This document shows positions 8,580 to 18,100 of a stretch of 47,365 bases of DNA, piece by piece. The position numbers and the translations under genes are program-made. Every line of letters begins with the position of its first letter. Position 1 is the stretch's first letter. The stretch is from Gemmataceae bacterium (GTDB lineage Bacteria; Planctomycetota; Planctomycetia; Gemmatales; Gemmataceae). The stretch is from assembly GCA_019694755.1 (NCBI GenBank), contig JAIBBI010000025.1:1-47365 (forward strand), written 5' to 3'. A model generated the notes under the pieces. That model was given only the letters and a program-made list of their open reading frames with translations, did not search any database and was not told the origin of the DNA.

Positions 8580-9122
8580 ATGATGTGGGAACCACCTCCG
8601 GAACATCCGCTCCGCCGGCTTTTCGCCGGCTACACGGAATTCACCTTTCAGAACACCTTCGGCGTCGCCGACCCGCCGCTCATCGACTACCTGAGCGGCC
8701 TGCTGTCGCGCTACGTCACGTCGGACGCGGCCGTGCGACTCAAAGACGCCACGGGCCGGCAACTCGACAATGTCGCCGAGCTGGTCGCCGAGGTGGCGGA
8801 CCTACCCCAAGGGCGCACGGCCTGCGAGCTGCACCGGCAGATCGGCGACTTCGCGCTGTTCTGGACCGGGGTGTACCCCGAGTGGTTTCACAAGATGCGG
8901 TCGCGAGTGCAGATCGACTACTTCGTCGATTACTGCCGGCAGGGCAAGCGGTCGTATTACCTTGCCAGCCAGCTCGAAACGTCTGACCACGAACAGGAGG
9001 CGGCGGTGCTCCGCCGGCTCAGCGATCAATTCGAAATGTGTGCATTCGGCCTGACCAAGGTCCGCGAGGAGTGGGAGAAAGACCGCACCGAGCCGACCGG
9101 CCGACTGATTGGCGTCGCCTGA
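8580..9122 (+). CDS. Conserved hypothetical protein, 180 aa
   Basis: I do not recognise a named family. The protein is acidic to neutral and soluble, without signal peptide or membrane segment. Notable stretches are FAGYTEFTFQNTFGVADPPLIDYL at the start, QGRTACELHRQIGDFALFWTGVYPEW in the middle and SYYLASQLETSDHEQEAAVLRRLSDQFE near the end; the whole looks mostly alpha-helical. The start at 8580 is supported by GGGAGG at 8565-8570 with a 9-nt spacing. It is a single-gene unit, bounded by its own candidate promoter and by a very strong hairpin just after the stop. Both suggest a real, separately regulated gene. Confidence 0.75.
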   Translation: MMWEPPPEHPLRRLFAGYTEFTFQNTFGVADPPLIDYLSGLLSRYVTSDAAVRLKDATGRQLDNVAELVAEVADLPQGRTACELHRQIGDFALFWTGVYPEWFHKMRSRVQIDYFVDYCRQGKRSYYLASQLETSDHEQEAAVLRRLSDQFEMCAFGLTKVREEWEKDRTEPTGRLIGVA

Positions 9123-9453
9123 CCCGGGCCCGACCGCCGGGCCGGCTCGCGTGAGCCGGCCCGGCGGAGCCCCTATCTTCACCTCGTTCGCATTTCTGCG
9201 CAAGTTCCGCGCCGCAATTCGTCCGTCACCGGCAAGATCGAAACGCCCGTTATAAGCCCGGGGGAGTGGGGAAACCTGCCGGGTTGTAGCGGATCGTTTT
9301 TCCATTTTCGTTAACTTCGATCGTACTCCGGCCCGATAACTTCCGGCCCGCGGATATTCCGGCCGCGGGTTTCGGGTTTCTGTCTGGACAGATTCGTGCT
9401 GTCCGGGTATCAGCCCGCGCGTCGAGTCCGGAAATCTCCTTCACAGGTGCGGG
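9123..9453. other. 331-nt intergenic region
   Basis: The gap between the 8580 gene and the M20 peptidase holds the terminator at 9134-9167 and the palindrome TCTGTC-TG-GACAGA at 9379-9392. It also has a weak promoter-like pair, TTAACT (9311-9316) and GATAAC (9335-9340), with 18 nt between. No coding potential was seen. Confidence 0.5.
9134..9167 (+). terminator. 15-bp perfect hairpin after the 8580 gene
   Basis: CCGCCGGGCCGGCTC (9134-9148) pairs perfectly with 9153-9167 around a GCGT loop, 11 nt after the stop codon. There is no T-tract, which is common for terminators in high-G+C genomes. Confidence 0.65.
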
Positions 9454-10659
9454 ATGTCTGTCCGGGAATTCCCCGTCGACTCCGAACGTGCCATCAGCAC
9501 CCTGATGCGGCTCATCGCCGTCGAGGGTACGACGGGCCACGAGGCGGCCATCATGGCCGAAGTCGCCGCGTGCCTGAAGGAGGCCGGCGTGCCCGCGTCG
9601 GCGATCAAGCACGACGACGCGCAAAAGCGGATTCCCGTGCCCACGCCCGTCGGCAACATGATCGTGCAGCTTCCGGGCACCCGCCCGGGGCCGCGACGCA
9701 TGTTCTCCTCGCACGTCGACACCGTGCCGCTGTGTGCCGGTGCCAAGCCCGTCCGGCAGGCGACGAAGATCGTCCCCGCGGGCAAGACCGCGCTCGGCGG
9801 CGACGACCGTACCGGCGTAGCCGTGCTCGTCTCGCTCGTCGCCACACTGCTCAAAAACAAACTGTCCTATCCGCCCCTGACGCTGCTGTTCACGGTCCGC
9901 GAAGAGAGCGGCCTGCACGGGGCCCGGCACGTCGATGCCGACATGCTCGGCGACCCGAAATTCGGATTCAACTTCGACGGCCGGTCGGCCAGCGAAATCA
10001 CCATCGGCGCGGTCGGCGCGCAGCGATGGGAATGCGAGATCTTCGGCAAGGCGGCCCATGCCGGCGTCGCGCCCGAGCGCGGCATCTCGGCCACGGCCGT
10101 CGCCAGCCTGGCCATCGCCGACATCGTCCGGCACGGCTGGTTCGGCCGGGTGATTCACGGCGAGCACCGCGGCACCAGCAACGTCGGCAGCCTCAGCGGG
10201 CCCGACGGCGGCAGCGCGGGCAACGCCACCAACGTGGTCACCGACTACGTCCTGGTCAAGGGCGAAGCCCGCAGCCACGACACGAAGTTCGCCTCGACCA
10301 TCGCCGCGGCCTACAAGGCGGCCTTCCGCGCCGCGGCCACGCAGGTGTGCGACGCCTCGGGCAAGTCGGCCAAGGTGAAGTTCACCAACCGGCTCGACTA
10401 CGCCCCGTTTCGTCTGAAAGAATCGAGTCCGGCCATTGCCGTCGCGCGACGGGCCGTCGCCGCCATCGGCCGGGAGCCCAAGCTGAAGATCGCCGACGGC
10501 GGCCTCGACGCCAACTGGTTCGTGAAGCACGGCGTGCCCACGCTGACCTTCGGGGCGGGCCAGAACAACATTCACACGATCGAAGAGTTTGTAGACCTGA
10601 GTGAGTTCGTCGCCGGCTGCCGAGTCGCGGTGGCCCTGGCGACCGAGGAGAGTGCATGA
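9454..10659 (+). CDS. M20-family (peptidase T-like) metallopeptidase
   Basis: A 401-aa cytoplasmic protein with a complete set of dinuclear zinc ligands for the M20 family: H87 and D89 (SSHVDTVP), D117/D118 (GGDDRTGVA), E150/E151 (REESGLHG, general base and metal ligand), D175 (FNFDGRS) and H374 (NNIHT). The lid or dimerisation domain lies in about residues 180-300 (FGKAAHAGVAPERGIS). The layout fits peptidase T or related tripeptidases; exact substrate specificity is an inference. The length is normal for the family. The start at 9454 begins MSVREFPVDSERAIS, just before the conserved first helix. It ends 77 nt before the RTX-calpain gene. Confidence 0.88.
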   Translation: MSVREFPVDSERAISTLMRLIAVEGTTGHEAAIMAEVAACLKEAGVPASAIKHDDAQKRIPVPTPVGNMIVQLPGTRPGPRRMFSSHVDTVPLCAGAKPVRQATKIVPAGKTALGGDDRTGVAVLVSLVATLLKNKLSYPPLTLLFTVREESGLHGARHVDADMLGDPKFGFNFDGRSASEITIGAVGAQRWECEIFGKAAHAGVAPERGISATAVASLAIADIVRHGWFGRVIHGEHRGTSNVGSLSGPDGGSAGNATNVVTDYVLVKGEARSHDTKFASTIAAAYKAAFRAAATQVCDASGKSAKVKFTNRLDYAPFRLKESSPAIAVARRAVAAIGREPKLKIADGGLDANWFVKHGVPTLTFGAGQNNIHTIEEFVDLSEFVAGCRVAVALATEESA

Positions 10660-10735
10660 CGGACGGGCCCCCGGGCAATCCCCGGCGGGCAAGACTCGGA
10701 TCAGAACCTCAAACCTCCAGGGAAGGAGTCGGCCG

Positions 10736-12061
10736 ATGAACCCCACCAAACGGCTCAGCTTCGACCGCCTCGAACAACGCGATCTGCCTGCCACCAGCAT
10801 CACCGCCGGCCTCGTCAGCGGTGTCCTCCGGGTCACGGGCACGGCCGGAAATGACTCGATTCTGATCCGACAGACGGCGGCCAGCGCCGTCAGCGTCGTC
10901 ACCAACACCGGCACCAAAGCCTACACGGGCGTCCGCGAAATCTACGCCGACGGCCAGGCCGGCAACGACTACATCTACGTCGATACTACGCCGCTCAAGA
11001 CCAACGAGGTCAGCCTCGCCCTCAAGTCCACGCTCGTCGGCGGGCTGGGCAACGACACCCTCGTTGGCGGTGCGGCCGTCGATCAGCTATACGGCGGCGC
11101 GGGCAACGACTCGCTGTTCGGCAACGGCGGCAACGACCTGATCTACGGCGGCGATGGTAACGACACCATCACCGGCGGCGGCGGCAACGATACCCTCTAC
11201 GGCGAAATCGGCGACGACCGACTCTTCGGCAGCGCGGGCAACGACCAGCTTTACGGCGGCGCAGGCGGCGACTACATCGATGCCGGCGCGGGGGATGATC
11301 TCCTCCAGGGCGGCACCGGCTTCGACACCTTCAAGAACGAATTCAGCGTCGCCGACGTGCTCGACGAATCCGACCCCGAAGACGTCCGGCAGGGCCTATC
11401 CGGCACCTGCGTGATCCTGTCTTCACTCCAGGCCATCAGCGGCACCGGCGTCGATCTCTCGTCCCGCATTACCAAAACCGGGACCAATACTTATTCCGTG
11501 CCCATCTTCCGCCCGGGCACCGGCTGGATCAAGCAGACTGTCTATTTCGACGGCACCTGGACCGACAACGACCCGTCGCCCACGATGGACGGCGCGGCCT
11601 GGACACTTCTCTACCAGCGGGCTTACCTGCAGGAGAAGGGCGTCAACTGGATGGACCCGAATGCAGCCGGCTGGGCCACCAAATACGGCGGTGGCTTCCA
11701 GAACGTCGATGCGGCTTTCATCGCCGTCACCGGCAAGGCGACCTACATCGGCAGCCGGCCCGGCGGACTCATTGACAGCGACCTGACCACGCTCCGGACC
11801 AGCTTCGCGGCCAATAAGCCGATCATCGCGCTGACTCGCCCCGCGGGCTCGGTATACTCGGCCGACATGACCCGGACCGGGGTCATCACCAGCCACGCCT
11901 ACTCGGTGATCGGGTTCGGCACGCGGAACGGCGTGACCACGGTGAAGCTGCGCAACCCGTGGGGCACCGACGGCCCGGTGAAATACGGCATCGACGACGG
12001 CATCATCGAAATTACCTGGACCGACTTCCGCAAGGTGATGCTCGGCTTCTGCGTGTCCTGA
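10736..12061 (+). CDS. RTX calcium-binding repeat protein fused to a calpain-like (C2) cysteine protease
   Basis: A 441-aa protein. Residues 6-18 (RLSFDRLEQRDLPA) form the planctomycete LEPR-XLL-like N-terminal motif that marks many large exported proteins. About residues 95-190 are at least six hemolysin-type nonapeptide repeats (GGxGNDxLxG), which bind calcium. The C-terminal half is calpain-like: Q219 and C225 (RQGLSGTCVILSSL), H387 (TSHAYSVIGFG) and N407 (LRNPWGT) complete the catalytic set. It should therefore be an active, calcium-dependent, probably exported protease. The start at 10736 has GGAAGGAG at 10721-10728. The route of export and the target are unknown. Confidence 0.87.
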   Translation: MNPTKRLSFDRLEQRDLPATSITAGLVSGVLRVTGTAGNDSILIRQTAASAVSVVTNTGTKAYTGVREIYADGQAGNDYIYVDTTPLKTNEVSLALKSTLVGGLGNDTLVGGAAVDQLYGGAGNDSLFGNGGNDLIYGGDGNDTITGGGGNDTLYGEIGDDRLFGSAGNDQLYGGAGGDYIDAGAGDDLLQGGTGFDTFKNEFSVADVLDESDPEDVRQGLSGTCVILSSLQAISGTGVDLSSRITKTGTNTYSVPIFRPGTGWIKQTVYFDGTWTDNDPSPTMDGAAWTLLYQRAYLQEKGVNWMDPNAAGWATKYGGGFQNVDAAFIAVTGKATYIGSRPGGLIDSDLTTLRTSFAANKPIIALTRPAGSVYSADMTRTGVITSHAYSVIGFGTRNGVTTVKLRNPWGTDGPVKYGIDDGIIEITWTDFRKVMLGFCVS

Positions 12062-12136
12062 ACTCAACTATTTGATTCGTTCGCAGTCCGTGGTATCTCC
12101 GCCGCTTTTCCGTTCGATACAACGGACATCGGCAGG

Positions 12137-13492
12137 GTGACTACGGACTTTCTCATGCGCATCGGCAATGCTTGCGGCTTCTGGGGCGACAACGTCGACG
12201 CCCCCGTCCATCTCGTGGCCGACGGTCGGCTCGACGTGCTCACGCTCGAATATCTTGCCGAGCTGACCATGTCGATTCTCGCCCTCATGAAGGCCCGCGA
12301 TCCGCAGGCCGGCTTTGCCACCGACTTCATTGACGTCCTCGGACGGCTCGCCCCCCACCTTCTTGCGCAGAAACATTTACAAATCGTGACCAACGCCGGC
12401 GGCATGAATCCGCAGGCGTGTGCGACCCGGGCCCGGGCCGTCCTGGAGCAGCACGGCCTCGCCGACCGGCGCGTCGGCGTCGTCGCGGGTGACGACCTGC
12501 TGCCCCGGCTCGACCAGCTCATTGCCGCGGGGCACGCCTTCACCAACCTCGACACCGGCGAACCGCTGACGAAAGTCCGCGACCGCGTTGTCAGCGCGAA
12601 TGCGTATCTCGGCTCCCGTCCGATCGCCGACGCGCTGGCCGGCGGCGCGAGCATCGTCATCACCGGCCGGGTCGCGGATGCGGCCCTCACCGTCGGCCCG
12701 CTCGTTCACCGGTTCGGCTGGCGGTGGGACGACTGGGACCGCCTCTGTGCCGCCGTCACGGCCGGGCACCTCATCGAATGCGGCGCCCAGGCGACCGGCG
12801 GCTTATGGATGAACTGGCTGGAGACGCAACTCGCCAACGTCGGCTACCCGCTCGTGGAATTCGACGACACCGGCACCTTCCGCCTGACCAAGGCCGCGGG
12901 CACGGGCGGCGCGGTGAACGTCGAGACAGCCTCCGAGCAACTCCTATACGAAGTCGGTGACCCGGCCGCGTACCTCACGCCCGATGTCGTCGCCGATTTC
13001 ACCAGCCCCACGCTGTCGCAGTCGGCGAAAGACGTCGTCGAGGTTTGCGGCTGCCGGGGGAAGCCGGCCACGGACAGCTACAAGGTCAGCATCGCGTACC
13101 GCGACGGCTTCGCTTCGAGCGGGACGCTGGTGATCGCCGGCCCCGGCGCGACCGCCAAGGCCCGCGCCTGCGGCGAGATGATCCTCGCGCGGTTGAAGCG
13201 GGCCGATGCCCTTCCGGCCGAGTCGCACATCGAGTGCCTCGGTTCGGGCGACAGCCTGCCGGGCGTACTGCCGCGGGTGGACCCACCCGAGGTGGTACTC
13301 CGCGTCGCTGTGCGGGACCCGAACAAGAAGAAGGTGGAGCGGTTCACGAAGGAGTTCGCCCCACTCGTGACATCGGGGCCGCCGGGCGTGACGGGCTACA
13401 CGACCGGGCGGGCCAGCGTCCGCGAGGTGTTTGCGTACTGGCCCGCGCTCGTCGCCAAGGATGTGATTGTGCCGGAGGTGACCGTCTCGTGA
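12137..13492 (+). CDS. AtuA-family (DUF1446) protein, large part
   Basis: A 451-aa protein of the acyclic terpene utilisation AtuA/DUF1446 family: RIGNACGFWGD at the N-terminus, EYLAELTMSILALMKARDPQAG, IVTNAGGMNPQACA and the ITGRVADAALTVGPLVHRFGW motif. In Pseudomonas atu genes serve citronellol/geraniol breakdown, but the biochemical role of AtuA is not settled and many homologues sit in other acyl-CoA pathways. The start is a GTG at 12137; an ATG at 12155 (MRIGNACG) is the alternative, and neither has a strong ribosome site. Its stop overlaps the next gene (GTGA). Here the usual C-terminal domain is a separate protein. Confidence 0.82.
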   Translation: MTTDFLMRIGNACGFWGDNVDAPVHLVADGRLDVLTLEYLAELTMSILALMKARDPQAGFATDFIDVLGRLAPHLLAQKHLQIVTNAGGMNPQACATRARAVLEQHGLADRRVGVVAGDDLLPRLDQLIAAGHAFTNLDTGEPLTKVRDRVVSANAYLGSRPIADALAGGASIVITGRVADAALTVGPLVHRFGWRWDDWDRLCAAVTAGHLIECGAQATGGLWMNWLETQLANVGYPLVEFDDTGTFRLTKAAGTGGAVNVETASEQLLYEVGDPAAYLTPDVVADFTSPTLSQSAKDVVEVCGCRGKPATDSYKVSIAYRDGFASSGTLVIAGPGATAKARACGEMILARLKRADALPAESHIECLGSGDSLPGVLPRVDPPEVVLRVAVRDPNKKKVERFTKEFAPLVTSGPPGVTGYTTGRASVREVFAYWPALVAKDVIVPEVTVS

Positions 13493-13830
13493 TTCCGCTT
13501 TCCACAATCGCGCATGGCCGATCGGGCGACAAGGGCAACCACGCCAACGTGGCCGTCATCGCCTACACGCAGGCCGGCTACCGCTGGCTCCTCGAGCACC
13601 TGACGGTCGAGCGCGTTCAGAGGTTTTTCGCCCCTCTGGGCGTTACCCGCGTCGCCCGGTTCGAGGCGGGCAACGTGCTGGCCGTGACTTTCCTGCTCCG
13701 CGACGTGCTGGCCGGCGGCGCGAGCCGATCGCTGCGCAGCGACACGCAGGGCAAGACGCTCGCGCTCGCACTTTTGCAGATGCCCATCAATCCGCCCGCA
13801 GACCTCGACGCGATGCGGAGGACGGCATGA
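13489..13830 (+). CDS. AtuA C-terminal-domain protein (split partner)
   Basis: A 113-aa protein starting at GTG 13489, with GGAGG at 13474-13478 and 10-nt spacing. It begins with IAHGRSGDKGNHANVAV, the hallmark of the domain that in many AtuA proteins forms the C-terminus (RSGDKGN motif). It is coupled at both ends: GTGA with the large part and ATGA with the crotonase. It should form a complex with the upstream protein. The function follows that of AtuA and is not biochemically certain. Confidence 0.8.
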   Translation: MIPLSTIAHGRSGDKGNHANVAVIAYTQAGYRWLLEHLTVERVQRFFAPLGVTRVARFEAGNVLAVTFLLRDVLAGGASRSLRSDTQGKTLALALLQMPINPPADLDAMRRTA

Positions 13831-14603
13831 GCGACCTCGTCAAAGTCTCCCGGCGCGGCCCGGCGACCGTCGTCGCGCTCAACCGGCCGGACAAGCGCAA
13901 CGCCTTGAGCCGGGGGCTGATCACCGCGCTCGACGAATCGTTTGCCGCGGCCGTCGAAGATCCGAAGTCGCGGGTCATCGCGATTACGGGCGAAGGCCCG
14001 GCTTTTTGTGCGGGCATGGACCTGACGGAACTTCAGGCAACGGTCCGTGCCGAGGCGGAAGTGATCTGGGACGATGCCCGGCGACTTGCGGGCATGTTCG
14101 ACCGCATCTACCGCTCGCCGAAGCCGACCGTCGCCGTCGTCGACGGGCCGGCCGTGGCGGGCGGCGCGGGGATCGCCAGCGTCTGTGACATCGCGATTGC
14201 GGCCTCGGGTGCAAAGTTCGGGTATCCGGAAGTGCGCCGCGGGCTGGTGGCCGCACTCGTGATGCCGCACCTGCTCCGCCACGTCGGCGAGCGGATGGCC
14301 CGGCACCTGTTGCTCGTGGGCGACCTGATTGATGCCGAGGCGGCCCAGCGGTGTGGGCTCATCAACGAATGCGTCGCCCCGGACAAGCTCTGGCCCCGCG
14401 CCGAAGAGCTGATCACCGCGCTGGCCGCGGGCGGGCCGAAGGCGCTGAAGACGACCAAAGACCTGCTGATGCACTTCTCGAGCCAGGCGCTCTCGACCGA
14501 GGAGGCGGCCCGGGCGTCGGCGGAGCCCCGGCTCACGGAAGAATGCCAGTTCGGGCTCGACGCCTTCTTCGCCAAGCAGGACCCGCCGTGGCTTCGCAAC
14601 TGA
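13827..14603 (+). CDS. Enoyl-CoA hydratase/isomerase family protein
   Basis: A 258-aa crotonase-fold protein. It has VVALNRPDKRNALSRGLI (CoA-binding strand), the oxyanion-hole segments AFCAGMDLTEL and GPAVAGGAGIASVCDIAIA, and the second catalytic-position Glu in FGYPEVRRGL. The first glutamate position of classical hydratases is not obvious, so the precise reaction (hydratase, isomerase or methylglutaconyl-type hydratase) is open. Being coupled to the AtuA pair, it may act as the glutaconyl-CoA hydratase step (AtuE or LiuC-like) of terpene or leucine breakdown; that is inference from context. Confidence 0.85.
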   Translation: MSDLVKVSRRGPATVVALNRPDKRNALSRGLITALDESFAAAVEDPKSRVIAITGEGPAFCAGMDLTELQATVRAEAEVIWDDARRLAGMFDRIYRSPKPTVAVVDGPAVAGGAGIASVCDIAIAASGAKFGYPEVRRGLVAALVMPHLLRHVGERMARHLLLVGDLIDAEAAQRCGLINECVAPDKLWPRAEELITALAAGGPKALKTTKDLLMHFSSQALSTEEAARASAEPRLTEECQFGLDAFFAKQDPPWLRN

Positions 14604-15181
14604 TCGACCCGCGCTGGCGGCCGCCGACGCTCACGCTCCCGCGGCTCACCCTCCGCGACGTTCGCGAATCCGACATCGACGCGATCTACGCCCTGGCCCG
14701 GAACACCAACGTCGCCCGCTACCTGCTCTGGAACGCGCACACGTCGCGCGACGACGCGGAGGCGTATTACCGCGACCTCGTGCTCCCGAAGTATCTCGAG
14801 GGCGTGCCCGAACCGTTTGCCGTGTGCCTGAACGACGGACCGCTCATCGGCGTGGTCGGCGCACGCTGGGCGGCGCGGAGCAACCTGTGCATGGAACTGG
14901 GCTACTGGTTCGGCGAAGAATTCTGGGGGCACGGCTACGCGACGGAGGCGGCCCGGGCCGTGCTGCAATGGCTGTTTGCCACCTACACCCTGGAACGGGT
15001 GCAGGCGCATTGCGTGACGGAGAACCAGGCCAGCGAGAAGGTCCTGCGGAAGATCGGCATGCAGTATGAGGGGACGGCGCGGTCGGCCCTCAATCACCGC
15101 CAGCGATTCTGGGACCTGCACTGGTTCGCCGCACTGCGGACCGACCCGGGCTTTACAGCCGGCGGCCGAACCGAAGGCTGA
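14588..15181 (+). CDS. GNAT-family N-acetyltransferase (RimJ/RimL-like)
   Basis: A 197-aa protein starting at GTG 14588, 16 nt inside the crotonase end. The first strand TLPRLTLRDVRESDIDAIY is typical of the RimJ/RimL subgroup. ELGYWFGEEFWGHGYATEAA holds the acetyl-CoA loop, and VTENQASEKVLRKIGMQYEG is the conserved C-terminal segment. The family acetylates protein N-termini, antibiotics or small amines; the substrate is unknown. It is the last gene of the atu-like cluster, and its 3' end overlaps the convergent glycosidase gene by 29 nt. A larger open frame upstream is out of frame with known GNAT sequence and antisense-like in composition, so it was not used. Confidence 0.82.
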   Translation: MASQLIDPRWRPPTLTLPRLTLRDVRESDIDAIYALARNTNVARYLLWNAHTSRDDAEAYYRDLVLPKYLEGVPEPFAVCLNDGPLIGVVGARWAARSNLCMELGYWFGEEFWGHGYATEAARAVLQWLFATYTLERVQAHCVTENQASEKVLRKIGMQYEGTARSALNHRQRFWDLHWFAALRTDPGFTAGGRTEG

Positions 15182-18100
15182 ACTGCCGGAAGTCGAGCGA
15201 ATCGACCGTGCCATTGCCGTCGTAGTCGAAGGCCGTGAACACCGGCGTGGCCAGGTAGGCGATGCGGAAGGCTGTGTAGTCGGTCGAATCCACATCCCGG
15301 TCGCCGTCGACGTCGCCGTAGAGGCGGTGGAAGGTGTCCACCCGGTCCGCCGCCATGACGTTGCCGGGCAGCGCGGCATCGACGACCTTGCTGGCGACGA
15401 GGCGGAGCGAATAGACCCCGTCCGCGAGGCTGCCGGCCACGATCCCCGTGCCGCCGAAAGTCAGCGTCGCCATCGTCTTGCCGGCCACCGTGCTGGTCAT
15501 CACGCTGACTGTCGGGGCGATGCCACCGACCAGCGTCAGCTCGAACGCCCCGGGCAGCAGCGTCACCACGCGATCGAATGTGACGCTGATCGAGCGGACG
15601 ATCGACCGCTGGACCGCGCCGTTTCCGATGACGACCGAAGTCACCGTCGGCGGCGTCGCCGGCGAAGTCACATCGGTCGAGGAAGGATTGGAGCCGGGCC
15701 GGGCCACGCCCTGTGACGTGCTGGTGGCAAAGGTCGAGCTACCCACGAAGACGGCCGAGAAGATCTGGTTACCGGCCGGGACGGACGACGGGGTGAACGA
15801 CGCCTTGCCCGTGGCATCGAGGTTGGCCGAGCCGAGCATCGTCGAGCCGGCATAAAAATTGACCATTCCGGTCGCGACTCCGCCCGCACAGGCCGCCACA
15901 TTGGCCGTCAGCGAACCGGTGCTGCTCGCGGAGAGCGTGGTCGCGGTGGCCGCGGTCGTGAATTTCAGATTGCTGATCATGAAGCCGGTTCCGACAGCTT
16001 CGATCTTCAGCACGTTTTGCCCCGCTTGGAGGTTGAGCGTCACGGCCGGGGCGTCCATGTAAGTGTCCCAGGTCGGCGTGGTCGGCAGGTTCACCGTCTG
16101 AATCACCTTGCCGTTCAGCGTGATACGGAACGACCGGCCGGCCACGTCCGTGGCGTACCCGAGGCGGAACGTGAATTGCCCGTTGGCCGGAGCACACAGC
16201 ATGTATTCGAGCGGTTGTCCGGGGGCGAAGTAGCGGTTCCCGGTCCGCACCGTCGAACCGACAGTGGCCTGGGCCGAGAACGTGGATGGCAGCGCCTCGC
16301 CGCCCATGTACGACGGTGTCGACCCGGCAAGCACCTGATTGATCGCGCGGATCTTCGGCGTGTTGGTATTGGTCATGTCATTGGTCAGGCCCCAGGTGCC
16401 GTAGGGCGAATCCCAGTTGGTCGCACCGGCCGTGAACCAGTTGAAGAGCCCGCCGCCGTTTGAGAACCACTGATTGAGGTAGTCGACGACGATCTGCTGC
16501 ATCCGCGGGTCGAGCTGCGATGCCTTCTTGGCCTGGATGTTGTTCGAGCCGAAGGTGTCCGGCCCGCCCTCGTAGGCGACCATCTTGAGGCCGTTGCCCT
16601 GCGCCAGCGCGGCCAGTTGCGAGTAGGCCATCGCCTCGGGCGCACTCTGCATCGCCGCCTGGAGCCCGGCGATGACCTGATCCACCGTCAGATTCGGATT
16701 CGTGTCGACGCTGCCGAGCGAAAAGTAGGGCGCGCCGGCAAGTGCGTACACGTACCGGCTCACGTCGCCGTAGCGGTCGTTGATGTACTTCACCGCTTGG
16801 CGGAACGTCTCGGGATTGGCCGACTGCGCCGCCAGCACGGGCCGGACGCGCGTGTTCATCGCGGCATCGCCCCAGACGGCGCGGAACCCGTCGCTGATCC
16901 GGCGGATCTGCTCGCCGACCCGCCGCCAGGCCCAGAAGCCGGCGTTGGTGTCGCCGTCGTAGTTGTACGCGCCGGTGCCGGCATTCACTTCCGCGATGGC
17001 GGCGTTGTAGTTCGTGCCGCACTGCTGGAAGCCCCAGTTCCACACCTCGTTCGACCACTCGACGTAAACGGCCCGGTCGGGGTTGAGGTTGTTCTTGAGG
17101 TACGTGGCCAGGTTGGTCACGTAATCGTTGGTGGCGTTGGTCGGGACGTTGATCCAGATGTCCTTACCGAGCTGATTGCCGAGCTGGACGATGTACTCCC
17201 ACGCCACGCCATGATAAGTCTGGCGGGCGTAGTTCATCGGCGTGCGCTCCGACCAGTTGGCGACGGTCGAGTGATTCGTCTCCAACCAATCCATGAACCG
17301 CAGGGTGGTGAACCCTTTGAGCTGATTCGTGAACTCGGTGGTGAAGGTCGGCGCGGTGGCCGGGTTGTAGCCCGGGCGGATCATGCGAACGTTCATGACG
17401 CCGGAGCCGACCGGACTGGCCGCCGTCCGCTTCGTGTTGCGGAAGACGATGCCGAGATACCATTCGGAGGAGGCGGAGGCGCTCAGGGTCACGTCGGCCG
17501 TGGTGGTGTTGGTGGCCGAGTCGTAGACGATGTTCGACACGGTGGCCGGGCTGACCCACTTGTCGATGGTCGCCTGCCCGGTGAACGAGAGCTTGTAGGT
17601 CCCGTTGTAGATGTGGGCCTGATTGGTCAGCCCCGACTGGAAGATGATCATGCTGTCGGCCGTTGGCCAACCGTTGGCGTCGACGGCGACGGGCTGGAAG
17701 CTGTCGGCCGTCATGAACTCGCGGGCCTGCTTCGTCATGTCGACGAACGAATTCGAGTAGGCCCAGTCGATGACCTCTTCGAGATTCGCGCCGAGCGGCG
17801 GCGGGTCGGCGATGGTCAGGTTCTCAAAGACGCCGGAGGCCAGCGAGTTGGAGCCGAGCGACGTGACGGCCGCCCCGACGGTCAGCGTGTTGCCCGCGGC
17901 AAATGCGCCCGTGCCGACCAGCGTCCACGAACCGTCCTGCCCGTTCGCGCTGACGTACGCGCTGAAGAGCGGGCCGTTGCGGACCAGCTTGGCGAACTGA
18001 GCCGACGGGCCGGCATAGGTCGCCGTGCTGACGAGCCCGTCCGGAGTCGATCGGAGCGAAAAACTCCAGGTGCCGTTCGTCGAGCGCGTTACCGCCGCGA

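Noticed and set aside
8408-8581. N-terminal extension of the solute-binding protein
   Set aside because: It would bury the lipoprotein signal peptide behind unrelated residues; ATG 8407 puts it at the N-terminus.
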